NCBI RefSeq assembly: GCF_001544515.1
Contig: NZ_FCOL02000003.1
Span: 124,001 to 188,000 of the forward strand
Direction: 5' to 3'
From: Caballeronia terrestris
GTDB lineage: Bacteria; Pseudomonadota; Gammaproteobacteria; Burkholderiales; Burkholderiaceae
Length of the DNA: 64,000 nt
Below, one piece after another: positions 26,872-35,892 of the stretch. Every line of letters begins with the position of its first letter. The first letter of the stretch is position 1. The position numbers and the translations under genes are program-made. The notes below the pieces were generated by a model, which did not search any database, had not been told where the DNA came from, and saw only the letters and a program-made list of their open reading frames with translations.

Positions 26872-27687
26872 ATGCGACTCATCAACCGACACCCGAGCAA
26901 AAGCGGCGCGCTGATGCTGCTTTTGATGCCGTTCATCGTGCTGGTGGCGGTGTACTTCACCAGTTCGTCGCTGCGTCTGAAGGACAATCCCGACGACAAG
27001 GTGCTGCCGAGCGCCACGCAAATGAGCGACGCGATCCACCAGTTCGCCTTTACGGAGGACAAGCGCACCGGCCAGTACCTGCTATGGGCCGATACCGCCG
27101 CGAGCCTGAAGCGCCTCGGCATCGGGCTCGTGGTGAGCGCGGTCATCGCGCTCGTCGCGGGCATCGTGACGGGCAGCATTCCGCTCGTCACCGCGACGTT
27201 CTCGCCGTTCATCACCGTTGTCTCGATGATCCCGCCGCTCGCGGTGCTGCCGATTCTCTTCATCGTGTTCGGTCTGGATGAACTCTCGAAGGTCGTGCTG
27301 ATCGTGATCGGCATCACGCCGATGATGATCCGCGACTTGCAGCAACGCGCCCGCGAGATCCCGAACGAACTGTGGGTGAAGGCGCAAACGCTCGGCGCCA
27401 CGAGCTGGACGCTGATGCTGCGCGTGATTGTGCCGCAGTTGATGCCGCGCCTTCTCGTCGCGTTGCGTCTCGCGCTCTGCTCGGCGTGGCTCTTTCTCAT
27501 CGCGGCGGAAGCGATCGCATCGGTCGATGGGCTCGGCTATCGCATCTTCCTCGTGCGCCGCTACCTCGCGATGGACGTGATCCTGCCTTACGTCGCGTGG
27601 ATCACGCTGCTCGCGTGGCTCATCGACGAAAGCCTGCGCCGCCTCACGCAGTGGGCCTTTCCCTGGTACGGCGGAGGCGCGCGATGA
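26872..27687 (+). CDS. ABC transporter permease (guanidine uptake)
   Basis: 271 residues. A helix at the N-terminus (GALMLLLMPFIVLVAVYF) is followed by a 70-residue periplasmic loop, then the permease core of five helices with the EAA loop NELWVKAQTLGATSWTLMLRVIVPQLMP. This is the SsuC/TauC class seen in nitrate, taurine and urea-related importers. Overlaps the ATPase gene by ATGA. Confidence 0.9.
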   Translation: MRLINRHPSKSGALMLLLMPFIVLVAVYFTSSSLRLKDNPDDKVLPSATQMSDAIHQFAFTEDKRTGQYLLWADTAASLKRLGIGLVVSAVIALVAGIVTGSIPLVTATFSPFITVVSMIPPLAVLPILFIVFGLDELSKVVLIVIGITPMMIRDLQQRAREIPNELWVKAQTLGATSWTLMLRVIVPQLMPRLLVALRLALCSAWLFLIAAEAIASVDGLGYRIFLVRRYLAMDVILPYVAWITLLAWLIDESLRRLTQWAFPWYGGGAR

Positions 27688-28475
27688 TCGAAGTTCGCAA
27701 CGTGTGGAAGGAATACGGCGACCAGGTAGTGCTCGAACGGCTCAACCTGACGATCGGGGAAGGCGAATTCTGCTCGATGGTCGGTGCGTCGGGGTGCGGC
27801 AAGTCCACATTTCTGAGGCTTTTGCTCGGGCAGGAACGCGCGACGCGCGGCGAGATCCTGCTCGACGGCAAGCCGCTGCCGGGCGAACCGGATGCGCATC
27901 GCGGCGTGGTGTTCCAGCGCTATTCGGTCTTCGAGCACTTGAGCGTAGTGCGCAACGTGATGCTCGGGCTCGAACTGCCGCAGGCGACGTTCACGGGGCG
28001 GCTGTTCGGTGCGCGCCGTCGCGCGGCGCAGGATGAAGCGGTGTCGATGCTCGAGCGCGTGGGGCTCGCCGCCGCGCTCGACAAGTATCCGCATCAGTTG
28101 TCCGGCGGCATGCAACAGCGTCTCGCGATCGCGCAGGCGCTGATGATGAAGCCGCGCATCCTGCTGCTCGACGAACCGTTCGGCGCACTCGATCCGGGCA
28201 TCCGGAAGGACATGCACGAACTGCTGCTGAAGCTCTGGCGCGAATCGGGCCTGACGATCTTCATGGTCACACACGATCTGAAAGAAGGCTTCACGCTCGG
28301 CAGCCGCGTGCTCGTGTTTGACAAAGTGCGTGTCGACCCTCAAGCGCCCGGCGCGTATGGCGCACGCATCACCTACAACATTCCGCTCGATCACAGCCGT
28401 GACGCGGCGTCGTCGATCCACGTGGCGCGTGCCGCTGTGGAAGGCGCCGTGCGCGCCGACGTGATCGCTGCCTAA
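27684..28475 (+). CDS. ABC transporter ATP-binding protein (guanidine uptake)
   Basis: 263 residues, start overlapping the permease stop. Walker A GASGCGKST (34-42), Q-loop GVVFQRYSVFEHL, signature LSGGMQQR, Walker B ILLLDEPFGALD and H-loop VTHDLKEGF. It belongs to the nitrate/taurine type and lacks a MalK-like C-terminal domain, having only a short tail. Powers the SsuC-like permease. Confidence 0.92.
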   Translation: MIEVRNVWKEYGDQVVLERLNLTIGEGEFCSMVGASGCGKSTFLRLLLGQERATRGEILLDGKPLPGEPDAHRGVVFQRYSVFEHLSVVRNVMLGLELPQATFTGRLFGARRRAAQDEAVSMLERVGLAAALDKYPHQLSGGMQQRLAIAQALMMKPRILLLDEPFGALDPGIRKDMHELLLKLWRESGLTIFMVTHDLKEGFTLGSRVLVFDKVRVDPQAPGAYGARITYNIPLDHSRDAASSIHVARAAVEGAVRADVIAA

Positions 28476-28488
28476 ACGAGGACAAAAC

Positions 28489-29193
28489 ATGGAACTGCTA
28501 TTCGAAGAGACCGTTCCCGGCGGCGGACATGCATCGCTGATCGTGAAACGCGGCCAGTCGTTGCGCATCACCGACGTGCGCGGCGGCGCCAACGTCAGCA
28601 TCATGCTCTTCAACGCCACGGAAAAAAGCGAACGCCTGAACCTTCCCGACTCGCTCAAGTGCCAGCACACGGCGAAGCTCACCGCCGGCCACTGCCTCTA
28701 TTCCGACATGGGCCGCATACTCGCCGCCATCGTCGCGGACACATGCGGGTGGCACGACAGCATCGGCGGGGTATCGAATGCGGATGAGGTCAGCGAGAAG
28801 TACGGCGCGGGCCGCTATCAGGAATTGCGCAACGCGTTTCATCGCAACGGCACGGACAATCTGCTCGTCGAACTCGGCAAGTGGAACCTCGGCCTTTCCG
28901 ATCTCCTGATGACGCTCAATCTCTTCAGCCGCGTCGACGTAACCGATGCAGGCGCGCTCGATTTCGTGAGCGGCAATTCGAAGGCGGGCGACTACGTCGA
29001 GTTCTATGCGCCTATGAATACGCTCGTCGTGCTCACCGCGATCCAGCATCCGCTCGACCCGAATCCCGAGTACGCGCCGAAGCCCGTGAAGCTCGCGCTC
29101 AATGCAGCCGACAGCAGCGTGGCCGAAATCTGCCGCACGTCATGCGATGAAAATGCGCGCGGCTTTATCAACACCGATCGCTTCTTTCTTTGA
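28489..29193 (+). CDS. DUF1989 protein, carboxyguanidine deiminase subunit (UAAP1 type)
   Basis: 234 residues; GAGG before the ATG. DUF1989 fold: [55 protein letters not shown] and the ending [18 protein letters not shown]. The cysteine and histidine in DTCGWHD and the Cys near the end are candidate metal or catalytic residues. Formerly called urea-amidolyase-associated protein 1. The DUF1989 pair in guanidine operons is known to form carboxyguanidine deiminase (CgdAB), which turns carboxyguanidine into allophanate and ammonia. Confidence 0.87.
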   Translation: MELLFEETVPGGGHASLIVKRGQSLRITDVRGGANVSIMLFNATEKSERLNLPDSLKCQHTAKLTAGHCLYSDMGRILAAIVADTCGWHDSIGGVSNADEVSEKYGAGRYQELRNAFHRNGTDNLLVELGKWNLGLSDLLMTLNLFSRVDVTDAGALDFVSGNSKAGDYVEFYAPMNTLVVLTAIQHPLDPNPEYAPKPVKLALNAADSSVAEICRTSCDENARGFINTDRFFL

Positions 29194-29207
29194 GCGCAGA
29201 CCCGAAC

Positions 29208-29849
29208 ATGACGACATTCCTCACCGCCAGCGACCGGAAACCCGAAGACGCAATTCATCGTGAGACGCTTGCCGCTGGCGAACCGTGGCTCAAGGAAGTG
29301 ATAGCGGGACAGACGCTGCGCATTCGCGATGTCGAAGGCAATCAGGCCGTCGATACGCTCTTCTACAGCCTCAACAACCCGCGTGAACGATTCGATCCGC
29401 AACGCACGCTGCGCCGCCAGAAGAGCCTCTATCTGACGACCGGCACCGTGCTGTATTCGAACCTCGGCAACCCGATGCTGACGATCGTCGCGGATACGTG
29501 CGGGCGTCACGACACGCTCGGCGGCGCATGCGCGCAGGAGAGCAACACCGTGCGCTATGCGCTGGAAAAGCGCTACATGCATAGCTGCCGCGACAACTTC
29601 CTGCGAGCGTGCGCGCACGACGGGCGTCTCTCCAAACGCGACCTGAGCCCGAACATCAACTTCTTCATGAACGTGCCGGTGACGGCCGAAGGCAGACTCA
29701 CGTTCGAGGACGGCATCTCGGCGCCCGGCAAATATGTGGAGCTGCGCGCGGAGATGGACGTGATCGTTCTGATTTCGAACTGCCCGCAGTTAAACAACCC
29801 GTGTAACGCATACAACCCGACGCCCGCCGAGTTGCTGATATGGGACTGA
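29208..29849 (+). CDS. DUF1989 protein, carboxyguanidine deiminase subunit (UAAP2 type)
   Basis: 213 residues from the ATG at 29208 ([16 protein letters not shown]); a TTG at 29190 overlapping the previous stop is also possible. The DUF1989 core has [54 protein letters not shown] and [16 protein letters not shown]. It keeps the DTCGRHD motif shared with the upstream subunit and has a Cys-rich C-terminal loop. It is the second half of the CgdAB-type heteromer that acts after the carboxylase. Confidence 0.87.
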   Translation: MTTFLTASDRKPEDAIHRETLAAGEPWLKEVIAGQTLRIRDVEGNQAVDTLFYSLNNPRERFDPQRTLRRQKSLYLTTGTVLYSNLGNPMLTIVADTCGRHDTLGGACAQESNTVRYALEKRYMHSCRDNFLRACAHDGRLSKRDLSPNINFFMNVPVTAEGRLTFEDGISAPGKYVELRAEMDVIVLISNCPQLNNPCNAYNPTPAELLIWD

Positions 29850-29945
29850 TGCGAGCGCGCGCATGGATTTTTCACGTACTGCTCGTTCGATCGGGCCGCC
29901 TTTTCATGCGCACGCGCGATGAGTTGAAGAAGCACTGAACCCTCT

Positions 29946-29996
29946 ATGCCGGGGACGACCCCGGCATGCATCTCTCACGTGGCGGGACGGCCCGCC
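29946..29996 (+). other. Two tandem GC-rich hairpins in the guanidine operon
   Basis: ATGCCGGGG / CCCCGGCAT (29946-29967, loop ACGA) and GGCGGG / CCCGCC (29981-29996, loop ACGG) stand side by side, 20 bases before the carboxylase start. No run of T follows, so they are not intrinsic terminators. They may be a transcript-processing or stability element. Confidence 0.5.
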
Positions 29997-30016
29997 CACG
30001 CATCCAGTCACCTCTC

Positions 30017-33000
30017 ATGTTCGAGAAAGTCCTGATTGCCAATCGCGGCGCCATTGCGTGCCGCATCCTTCGCACCCTGCGCGAACTCGACGTTACGGGC
30101 GTCGCGGTGTACAGCGAAGCCGATCTCGCGAGCCGTCACGTGAGCGAGGCGCCCGTTGCGCATTCTCTCGGCGAAGGGCCTGCGTCCGCGACGTATCTCG
30201 ATGTCGCTAAGATCCTCGCTATCGCGCGGCGCGACAACGTGCAGGCGATTCATCCGGGCTACGGCTTCCTCTCGGAGAACGCCGACTTCGGCGAGGCGTG
30301 CGAAGCGGCCGGCATCGCGTTCATCGGACCGACGCCCGCGCAACTGCGCGCGTTCGGCCTGAAGCACACGGCCCGCGCGATCGCCGCGGAGCAAGGCGTG
30401 CCGATGCTCGAAGGCACCGGTCTGCTCGATGACGTCGATGCCGCGTTGAAATCGGCGCAGCGGATCGGCTACCCCGTCATGCTTAAAAGCACTGCGGGCG
30501 GCGGCGGAATCGGCATGCGTGTGTGCTGGAACGCGGACGAACTCGCCACGCAGTTCGACGTGGTGAAGCGCCTCGGACAGAACAACTTCAGCGACGCGGG
30601 TGTCTTCATCGAAAAGTACATCGAGCGTGCGCGGCATCTCGAAGTGCAGGTCTTCGGTGACGGCCGGGGCAATGCAATCGCGCTCGGCGTGCGCGACTGT
30701 TCGGTGCAGCGGCGCAACCAGAAAGTGCTCGAAGAGACGCCTGCACCCTCGCTGCCCGACGGTATGCCGGACGCGCTCTGCGAAGCGGCGCTGCGGCTTG
30801 CGAAAGCGGTCGATTACCGGTCGGCGGGAACGGTTGAATTCGTCTATGACAGCGGCGCGGAGCAGTTCTATTTTCTGGAGGTGAACACGCGGCTTCAAGT
30901 CGAGCATGGCGTGACCGAGCAGGTCTGGGGCGTCGATCTCGTGCGCTGGATGATCGAGCTCGCGGCCGGCACGCTCGCGCCGCTGCATGAACTCGCCGCG
31001 ACCTTGCAGCCGCGCGGCCACGCGATACAGGCGCGCCTCTACGCCGAAGACCCGGGCCGCGACTTCAAGCCGAGCCCCGGCTTGCTGACCGAAGTATCGT
31101 TCCCCGCAGCCGATGGCCGCGCGCTGCGCATCGATACGTGGATCGAAGCCGGTTGCGAAGTGCCGCCCTACTTCGATCCGATGCTCGCGAAGGTGATCGC
31201 GTGGTCGCCGACGCGCGACGAGGCTCGGCATGCGCTCAACCGCGCCTTGCACGCGACGCGCATCTACGGTGTCGAGACGAATCGCGAATACCTGCGCCAG
31301 ATCATCGACGACACGCCGTTCGCTTCCGGCGAACCCTGGACGCGTTGCCTTGAAGGCCTGCGCTATCGAGCGGATACGGTGGAGATCGTGAGCGGCGGCA
31401 CGCAGACCACGGTGCAGGATTATCCGGGCCGGCTTGGCTACTGGGCCGTCGGTATCCCGCCCTCGGGTCCGATGGACGACCGCGCGCTGCGTCTCGGCAA
31501 TCGCCTGCTGAACAACGCCGCCGATGCCGCCGCGCTCGAAATCACGATGAGCGGCCCGACGCTGCGCTTCAATACGGACGCCGTGATCGCGATCACGGGC
31601 GCGACGCTCGCCATCACGATCGACGGCAACGAGCAGCCGATGAACACAACGCTCTTCGTCGCCGCCGGTTCGACGCTCGCGCTCGGCACGATTCGCGGCG
31701 CAGGCGCGCGCGCCTATCTGTGCGTGCGCGGCGGCTTCGATGTCGCGCTGTATCTCGGCAGCCGCAGCACGTTCACGCTCGGCCAGTTCGGCGGGCACGG
31801 CGGACGTGCATTGCGCGCAGGCGACGTCCTGCATCTCGCACCACTCGACGATAAGCACGCAGGCGACACGCTGCCGTTTGCGCCTACGCTCGAACAGGTC
31901 CGCACGCTGCGCGTGATCTACGGTCCGCATGGCGCGCCTGAGTATTTCAGCGAGCGCTATATCGAGCGGTTCCTGGATACAGAGTGGGAGATTCACTTCA
32001 ATTCGAGCCGCACCGGCGTGCGCCTGATCGGTCCGAAGCCCGAATGGACACGCGAGGACGGCGGCGAAGCGGGCCTGCATCCGTCGAACATTCACGACAA
32101 CCCGTACGCGGTCGGCGCCATCGATTTCACCGGCGACATGCCGGTGATTCTCGGACCGGACGGCCCGAGCCTCGGCGGCTTCGTGTGCCCGGTGACGATC
32201 ATCGAAGCGGACTTGTGGCAGATCGGGCAACTGAAGGCGGGCGATAAGGTGCGCTTCGTTCCGATGCGCATCGATGAAGCGCGCAATGCGGCAGCCGCGC
32301 GACGTCGCAAAATCGATACGCTCGAAGCGCAGCCCGCGATGACTCATGCGAAGCGCGGCACGCTCGCATCGCCGGTCGTGCTCGACATCGGCGCGGATCA
32401 CGATCGTCTGGTCGCGCGACTTTCCGGCGACACGCATCTGCTGCTCGAACTCGGTCCCGCCGAACTCGATCTCGTGCTGCGCTTTCGCGGTCATGCGCTG
32501 ATGCAGTCGCTCGAAGCGCTTGCGCTGCCCGGCCTGATCGACCTCACGCCCGGCATCCGTTCGCTGCAACTGCATTATCAGCCGGAGCGCCTGCCGCTCG
32601 CGAAACTGCTAGATACCGTCGAACGCGCATGGCAAAGCGTGCTATTGCAAAAGGACTTGCGTGCGCCGTCGCGGATCGTGCATCTGCCGCTCTCATGGGA
32701 CGATCCCGCCTGCCGCCTCGCCATCGACAAGTACATGACGACCGTGCGCAAGGATGCGCCGTGGTGTCCGAGCAATCTCGAGTTCATCCGCCGCATCAAC
32801 GACCTTGATTCGATCGATGCCGTGAAGCGCATCGTCTTCGATGCAAGCTATCTCGTGATGGGTCTCGGCGATGTCTATCTCGGCGCGCCGGTCGCGACGC
32901 CGCTCGATCCTCGGCATCGGCTGGTGACGACCAAGTACAACCCGGCGCGCACGTGGACGGCGGAGAACTCGGTCGGGATCGGCGGGGCTTATCTGTGTGT

Positions 33001-33616
33001 GTACGGCATGGAAGGCCCGGGCGGATATCAGTTTGTCGGCCGCACGCTGCAGATGTGGAACCGCTATCGAGCAACCAAGGATTTCGCAGGGCGTCCGTAC
33101 CTCCTGCGCTTTTTTGACCAGATACGCTTCTACGAAGTCCCGGCCGATGAGTTGCTGCGTATCCGCGCGGATTTTCCGCTGGGTCGCTATCCGCTGAAGA
33201 TCGAGGAGACAGAGCTGTCTCTCGCCGACTATGAAGCGTTTCTCGAACGCGAAGCTGCGGGCATCGATGCCTTCCGCACACGCCAGCAAGCCGCGTTTCA
33301 GGCGGAGCGCGAACGCTGGCGAGAAGCGGGACAGGCACAAGTGGAGATCGAGGAACCTGTCGCAGCGGAGACCGAATCTGTGCCGCTCGAAGTCGGCCAG
33401 ACCGCCGTCGATAGCGAAATCGCCGGCAACCTGTGGCAAGTTCGCGTGAAGCCGGGCGAACGCGTAGCGGCTGGCGACGTACTCGTCATCATCGAATCGA
33501 TGAAGATGGAGATATCCGTCTGCGCGCCCTGCGCGGGCACCGTGAGCGACGTGCATGTCGTACCTGGCGCGCCGGTGAAGGCGGGACAGCGTGTTGCCGT
33601 CATCGATAGCATCTAA
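30017..33616 (+). CDS. Guanidine carboxylase (urea carboxylase family), biotin-dependent
   Basis: 1199 residues from the ATG at 30017 (MFEKVLIANRGAIACRI). N-terminal biotin carboxylase with ATP-grasp loop KSTAGGGGIGMRV (about 155-170). Allophanate-hydrolase-like carboxyltransferase subdomains follow: AHS2-type TVQDYPGRLGYWAVGIPPSG near 460 and AHS1-type LLELGPAELDLVLRFRG near 810. The C-terminal biotinyl domain has the attachment lysine K1163 in ESMKMEI. The riboswitch and DUF1989 pair support guanidine rather than urea as the substrate. It makes carboxyguanidine from guanidine, bicarbonate and ATP. Its TAA stop is the target site of an IS insertion. Confidence 0.9.
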   Translation: MFEKVLIANRGAIACRILRTLRELDVTGVAVYSEADLASRHVSEAPVAHSLGEGPASATYLDVAKILAIARRDNVQAIHPGYGFLSENADFGEACEAAGIAFIGPTPAQLRAFGLKHTARAIAAEQGVPMLEGTGLLDDVDAALKSAQRIGYPVMLKSTAGGGGIGMRVCWNADELATQFDVVKRLGQNNFSDAGVFIEKYIERARHLEVQVFGDGRGNAIALGVRDCSVQRRNQKVLEETPAPSLPDGMPDALCEAALRLAKAVDYRSAGTVEFVYDSGAEQFYFLEVNTRLQVEHGVTEQVWGVDLVRWMIELAAGTLAPLHELAATLQPRGHAIQARLYAEDPGRDFKPSPGLLTEVSFPAADGRALRIDTWIEAGCEVPPYFDPMLAKVIAWSPTRDEARHALNRALHATRIYGVETNREYLRQIIDDTPFASGEPWTRCLEGLRYRADTVEIVSGGTQTTVQDYPGRLGYWAVGIPPSGPMDDRALRLGNRLLNNAADAAALEITMSGPTLRFNTDAVIAITGATLAITIDGNEQPMNTTLFVAAGSTLALGTIRGAGARAYLCVRGGFDVALYLGSRSTFTLGQFGGHGGRALRAGDVLHLAPLDDKHAGDTLPFAPTLEQVRTLRVIYGPHGAPEYFSERYIERFLDTEWEIHFNSSRTGVRLIGPKPEWTREDGGEAGLHPSNIHDNPYAVGAIDFTGDMPVILGPDGPSLGGFVCPVTIIEADLWQIGQLKAGDKVRFVPMRIDEARNAAAARRRKIDTLEAQPAMTHAKRGTLASPVVLDIGADHDRLVARLSGDTHLLLELGPAELDLVLRFRGHALMQSLEALALPGLIDLTPGIRSLQLHYQPERLPLAKLLDTVERAWQSVLLQKDLRAPSRIVHLPLSWDDPACRLAIDKYMTTVRKDAPWCPSNLEFIRRINDLDSIDAVKRIVFDASYLVMGLGDVYLGAPVATPLDPRHRLVTTKYNPARTWTAENSVGIGGAYLCVYGMEGPGGYQFVGRTLQMWNRYRATKDFAGRPYLLRFFDQIRFYEVPADELLRIRADFPLGRYPLKIEETELSLADYEAFLEREAAGIDAFRTRQQAAFQAERERWREAGQAQVEIEEPVAAETESVPLEVGQTAVDSEIAGNLWQVRVKPGERVAAGDVLVIIESMKMEISVCAPCAGTVSDVHVVPGAPVKAGQRVAVIDSI
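33614..33616 (+). repeat. Left copy of the 3-bp target duplication (TAA)
   Basis: TAA here is both the carboxylase stop codon and the left target-site copy of the IS5-family element; the right copy is at 35880-35882. Confidence 0.75.
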
Positions 33617-33668
33617 GAGACGGTTTCAAAAAGACATGAAGGGGGCTGTTAACTTCATGGACATGCTG

Positions 33669-35023
33669 TAATGGGATGGTCACCCCCGCCTCTCAGCGAG
33701 TAGGCTGGAGTTAATTTCCACCGGAGGCCATTTCCATGCAAAACGTCACGTTGGTCGGGATTGATCTGGGCAAGCACTCCTTTCACGTGCATGGGCAGGA
33801 CAAAGCCGGCAAAGCCGTGTTTCGCAGGAAGCTCTCACGCAAGCAGTTGGTCGAGTTCTTCGCCACGTTTCACGCCTGCACTGTGGTGATGGAGGCCTGC
33901 GCCGGCGCTCACTGGATGGCACGCAAGCTCAGCCAGTTCGGACATACCGTCAAGCTGATCTCTCCACAATTCGTGCGCCCGTTCGTCAAGAGCAACAAGA
34001 ATGACTTCGTTGACGCGGAGGCTATTTGCGAGGCTGCTGCGAGACCTTCGATGCGATTCGTGACCCCAAAGACCGAATCGCAGCAAACGCTTGCAGCACT
34101 GCACCGGGTTCGCCAAGCCCTGGTCCGCGATCGGGTATGCACTATCAACCAGATGCACGGGTTCCTGCTCGAATTCGGCATAAGCCTGCCAGTTGGCCAC
34201 GCCGTTGTGAAGCGCCTATCCGTAGTGCTAGCTGAACATCAGTTACCGCCGCGCCTCGTCGCGATTCTTGAACGCCTGCACGCGCACTTCAAATATCTTA
34301 CCCAGCAGATCGTTGATATCGAAAAAGAACTCGATCGGCAACTAGCCGAGGATCCGGTTGGGCAACGCCTGCTGACGATACCCGGTGTCGGTCCGATCAC
34401 CGCTAGTCTGCTTGCATCGGAGCTCGGTGACGGAAAGCAGTACCGATGCGGCCGAGACTTTGCCGCCGCAGTGGGGCTGGTACCAAAGCAATACAGTACA
34501 GGCGGTAGAGCGAACCTGCTCGGAATCTCCAAGCGAGGGGACAAGAATATTCGCCACCTGCTGGTCCAGTGTGCCCGAGCACTTATGCTTCGGCTAGACA
34601 AACAGTCCGGACGCGTGGTCGATTGGGTTCGAGCAATGCTTACGCGGCGACATTCCAGCGTGGTTGCGTGTGCCCTGGCCAGCAAGCTTGCACGAATTGC
34701 ATGGGCCGTCGCGAGCTCTAACACTGTATTCGACCGACAGGCGTCCGTTCCGGCATTGTGACGGTGCCGTTGCCGATAGTTTTAGGAATCAACCCATCTG
34801 GTTTTGCGACTGCTGATAACTGATGACGTGAACGGCAAAACGGCCCGGCGGAAACCCTGAAAGGTTAACGAGCTTCCTGAAGCTGCAGCTGTTATCAGGA
34901 CCGCCAGGCGCGATTCTCATCGTGGCGCGAGGAACATTCCTCACAACGACGCCGGATAGATTTGTGCAAACCACCCACCCATCAAAGATCAGTGTTGCAA
35001 AAATGGGGGTGACCATAGATTAA
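33669..35023 (+). mobile_element. IS110/IS1111-family element nested in the IS5 element
   Basis: Ends are approximate. Subterminal inverted repeats ATGGTCACCCCC (33676-33687) and GGGGGTGACCAT (35005-35016) flank a DEDD transposase gene, which is the IS1111 layout; no target duplication is expected for this class. It lies entirely between the IS5 left repeat and the IS5 transposase. Confidence 0.75.
33736..34761 (+). CDS. IS110-family transposase (DEDD type)
   Basis: 341 residues; GGAGG before the ATG. The N-terminal RuvC-like DEDD catalytic domain has GIDLGKHSFHVHG (first Asp), VVMEACAGAHW (Glu) and KNDFVDAEAICEA (Asp pair). The C-terminal transposase_20 domain contains LLTIPGVGPITASLLASELG and AAAVGLVPKQYSTGG with the conserved serine. 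The frame is intact and full length for the family, so the element may be active. Confidence 0.93.
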   Translation: MQNVTLVGIDLGKHSFHVHGQDKAGKAVFRRKLSRKQLVEFFATFHACTVVMEACAGAHWMARKLSQFGHTVKLISPQFVRPFVKSNKNDFVDAEAICEAAARPSMRFVTPKTESQQTLAALHRVRQALVRDRVCTINQMHGFLLEFGISLPVGHAVVKRLSVVLAEHQLPPRLVAILERLHAHFKYLTQQIVDIEKELDRQLAEDPVGQRLLTIPGVGPITASLLASELGDGKQYRCGRDFAAAVGLVPKQYSTGGRANLLGISKRGDKNIRHLLVQCARALMLRLDKQSGRVVDWVRAMLTRRHSSVVACALASKLARIAWAVASSNTVFDRQASVPAL

Positions 35024-35052
35024 CCTTGGCCATCTAACGATGAGATCAAGGG
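34762..35052. other. Non-coding right end of the IS110 element and left part of the IS5 element
   Basis: This stretch holds the right subterminal repeat of the IS110 element (35005-35016) and then about 30 bases of IS5 leader before its transposase ATG at 35053. Minus-strand frames here look spurious. Confidence 0.6.
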
Positions 35053-35861
35053 ATGGATAAGCCAATCATTGACGACGAATTGTGGAAAAGAATCGAACCT
35101 CTATTGCCACAGCCAAAGGCTCGACGCGAGAAGTACCCGGGCCGCAAGCCGGTACCCGATCGCGCGGCATTGAGCGGCATTGTGTTTGTGTTACGTACGG
35201 GGCTGCGTTGGCGCGATCTACCTGCCGAAATGGGTTGCGGCTCCGGCGTGACGTGTTGGCGCCGGTTACGCGACTGGCAAGAAGCAGGTGTATGGGATCG
35301 ATTGCACGAACTGCTTCTTGCCGAGCTACGCGCAACTGGCCAAATCGACCTCTCGCGCGTGATTCTCGATTCGTCTTCTGTGCGCGCTATTGGGGCGGGC
35401 CAAAAACCGGGCCAAACCCCGTAGATCGTGCGCGACCAGGGTCCAAGCACCATATCGCGACCGACGCAAATGGAGTGCCGCTCTCGATCATTCTGACCGC
35501 TGCCAATCGCCATGACGTCACACAATTGTTGCCGCTTATTGATGCGATTCCAACTATCCGGGGCATTCGCGGTCGTCCTTTGCAAAAACCTCAAGCCGTC
35601 TATGCCGATCGCGGGTACGACTCCGAAGCACACCGCCAAAAATTGCGCGAGCGGGGTATTAAACCTGTTCTCGCGAAGCGACGCACCGAGCACGGCAGCG
35701 GCCTCGGAAAGTATCGATGGGTAGTCGAGCGTACTCATGCCTGGTTCCATAATTTCCATCGTCTTCGAATCCGCTACGAGCAACTCGCCAACATCCATGA
35801 AGCATTCTTGAAATTGGCCGCTTGCGTGATCTGCTGGAATACTCTCCAACGATCAATCTAG
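35053..35861 (+). CDS. IS5-family transposase with programmed -1 frameshift
   Basis: Two overlapping frames. The first (from 35053) gives the N-terminal helix-turn-helix region (IIDDELWKRIEPLLPQPKAR, GLRWRDLPAEMG) and the first catalytic Asp in LDSSSVRA, then stops at 35424. The second frame (ending 35861) continues GPNPVDRARPGSKHH with the second Asp in YADRGYDS and the Glu in VVERTHAW. A CAAAAAC slippery stretch at 35401-35407 lets a -1 slip join GQK to TGPNPVDR. A full DDE transposase of about 270 residues results. Confidence 0.85.
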
Positions 35862-35879
35862 GCTTTTTGAAACCGCCTC

Positions 35880-35882
35880 TAA
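35880..35882 (+). repeat. Right copy of the 3-bp target duplication (TAA)
   Basis: TAA follows the IS5 right inverted repeat. Its last two bases also supply the start of the AAGGA ribosome binding site of the allophanate hydrolase gene. Confidence 0.75.
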
Positions 35883-35892
35883 GGAAAAAAAC

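Larger units (their letters stand above)
33617..35879 (+). mobile_element. IS5-family (IS427-like) element, interrupted by an IS110-family element
   Basis: Terminal inverted repeats are GAGACGGTTTCAAAAAG (33617-33633) and the complement of GAGGCGGTTTCAAAAAG (35863-35879), 16 of 17 identical. TAA is duplicated on each side. The transposase sits in the right part and the left end is separated from it by an IS110-type element, so the IS110 element entered later. Without that insert the element would be roughly 0.9 kb, normal for the group. Confidence 0.88.

Noticed and set aside
30008..32575. 855-codon minus-strand open frame
   Set aside because: Shadow of the guanidine carboxylase gene produced by high GC at codon position 3.
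30017..33616. Naming the carboxylase plain urea carboxylase
   Set aside because: The guanidine-I riboswitch and DUF1989 pair point to guanidine carboxylase, although the fold is the same.
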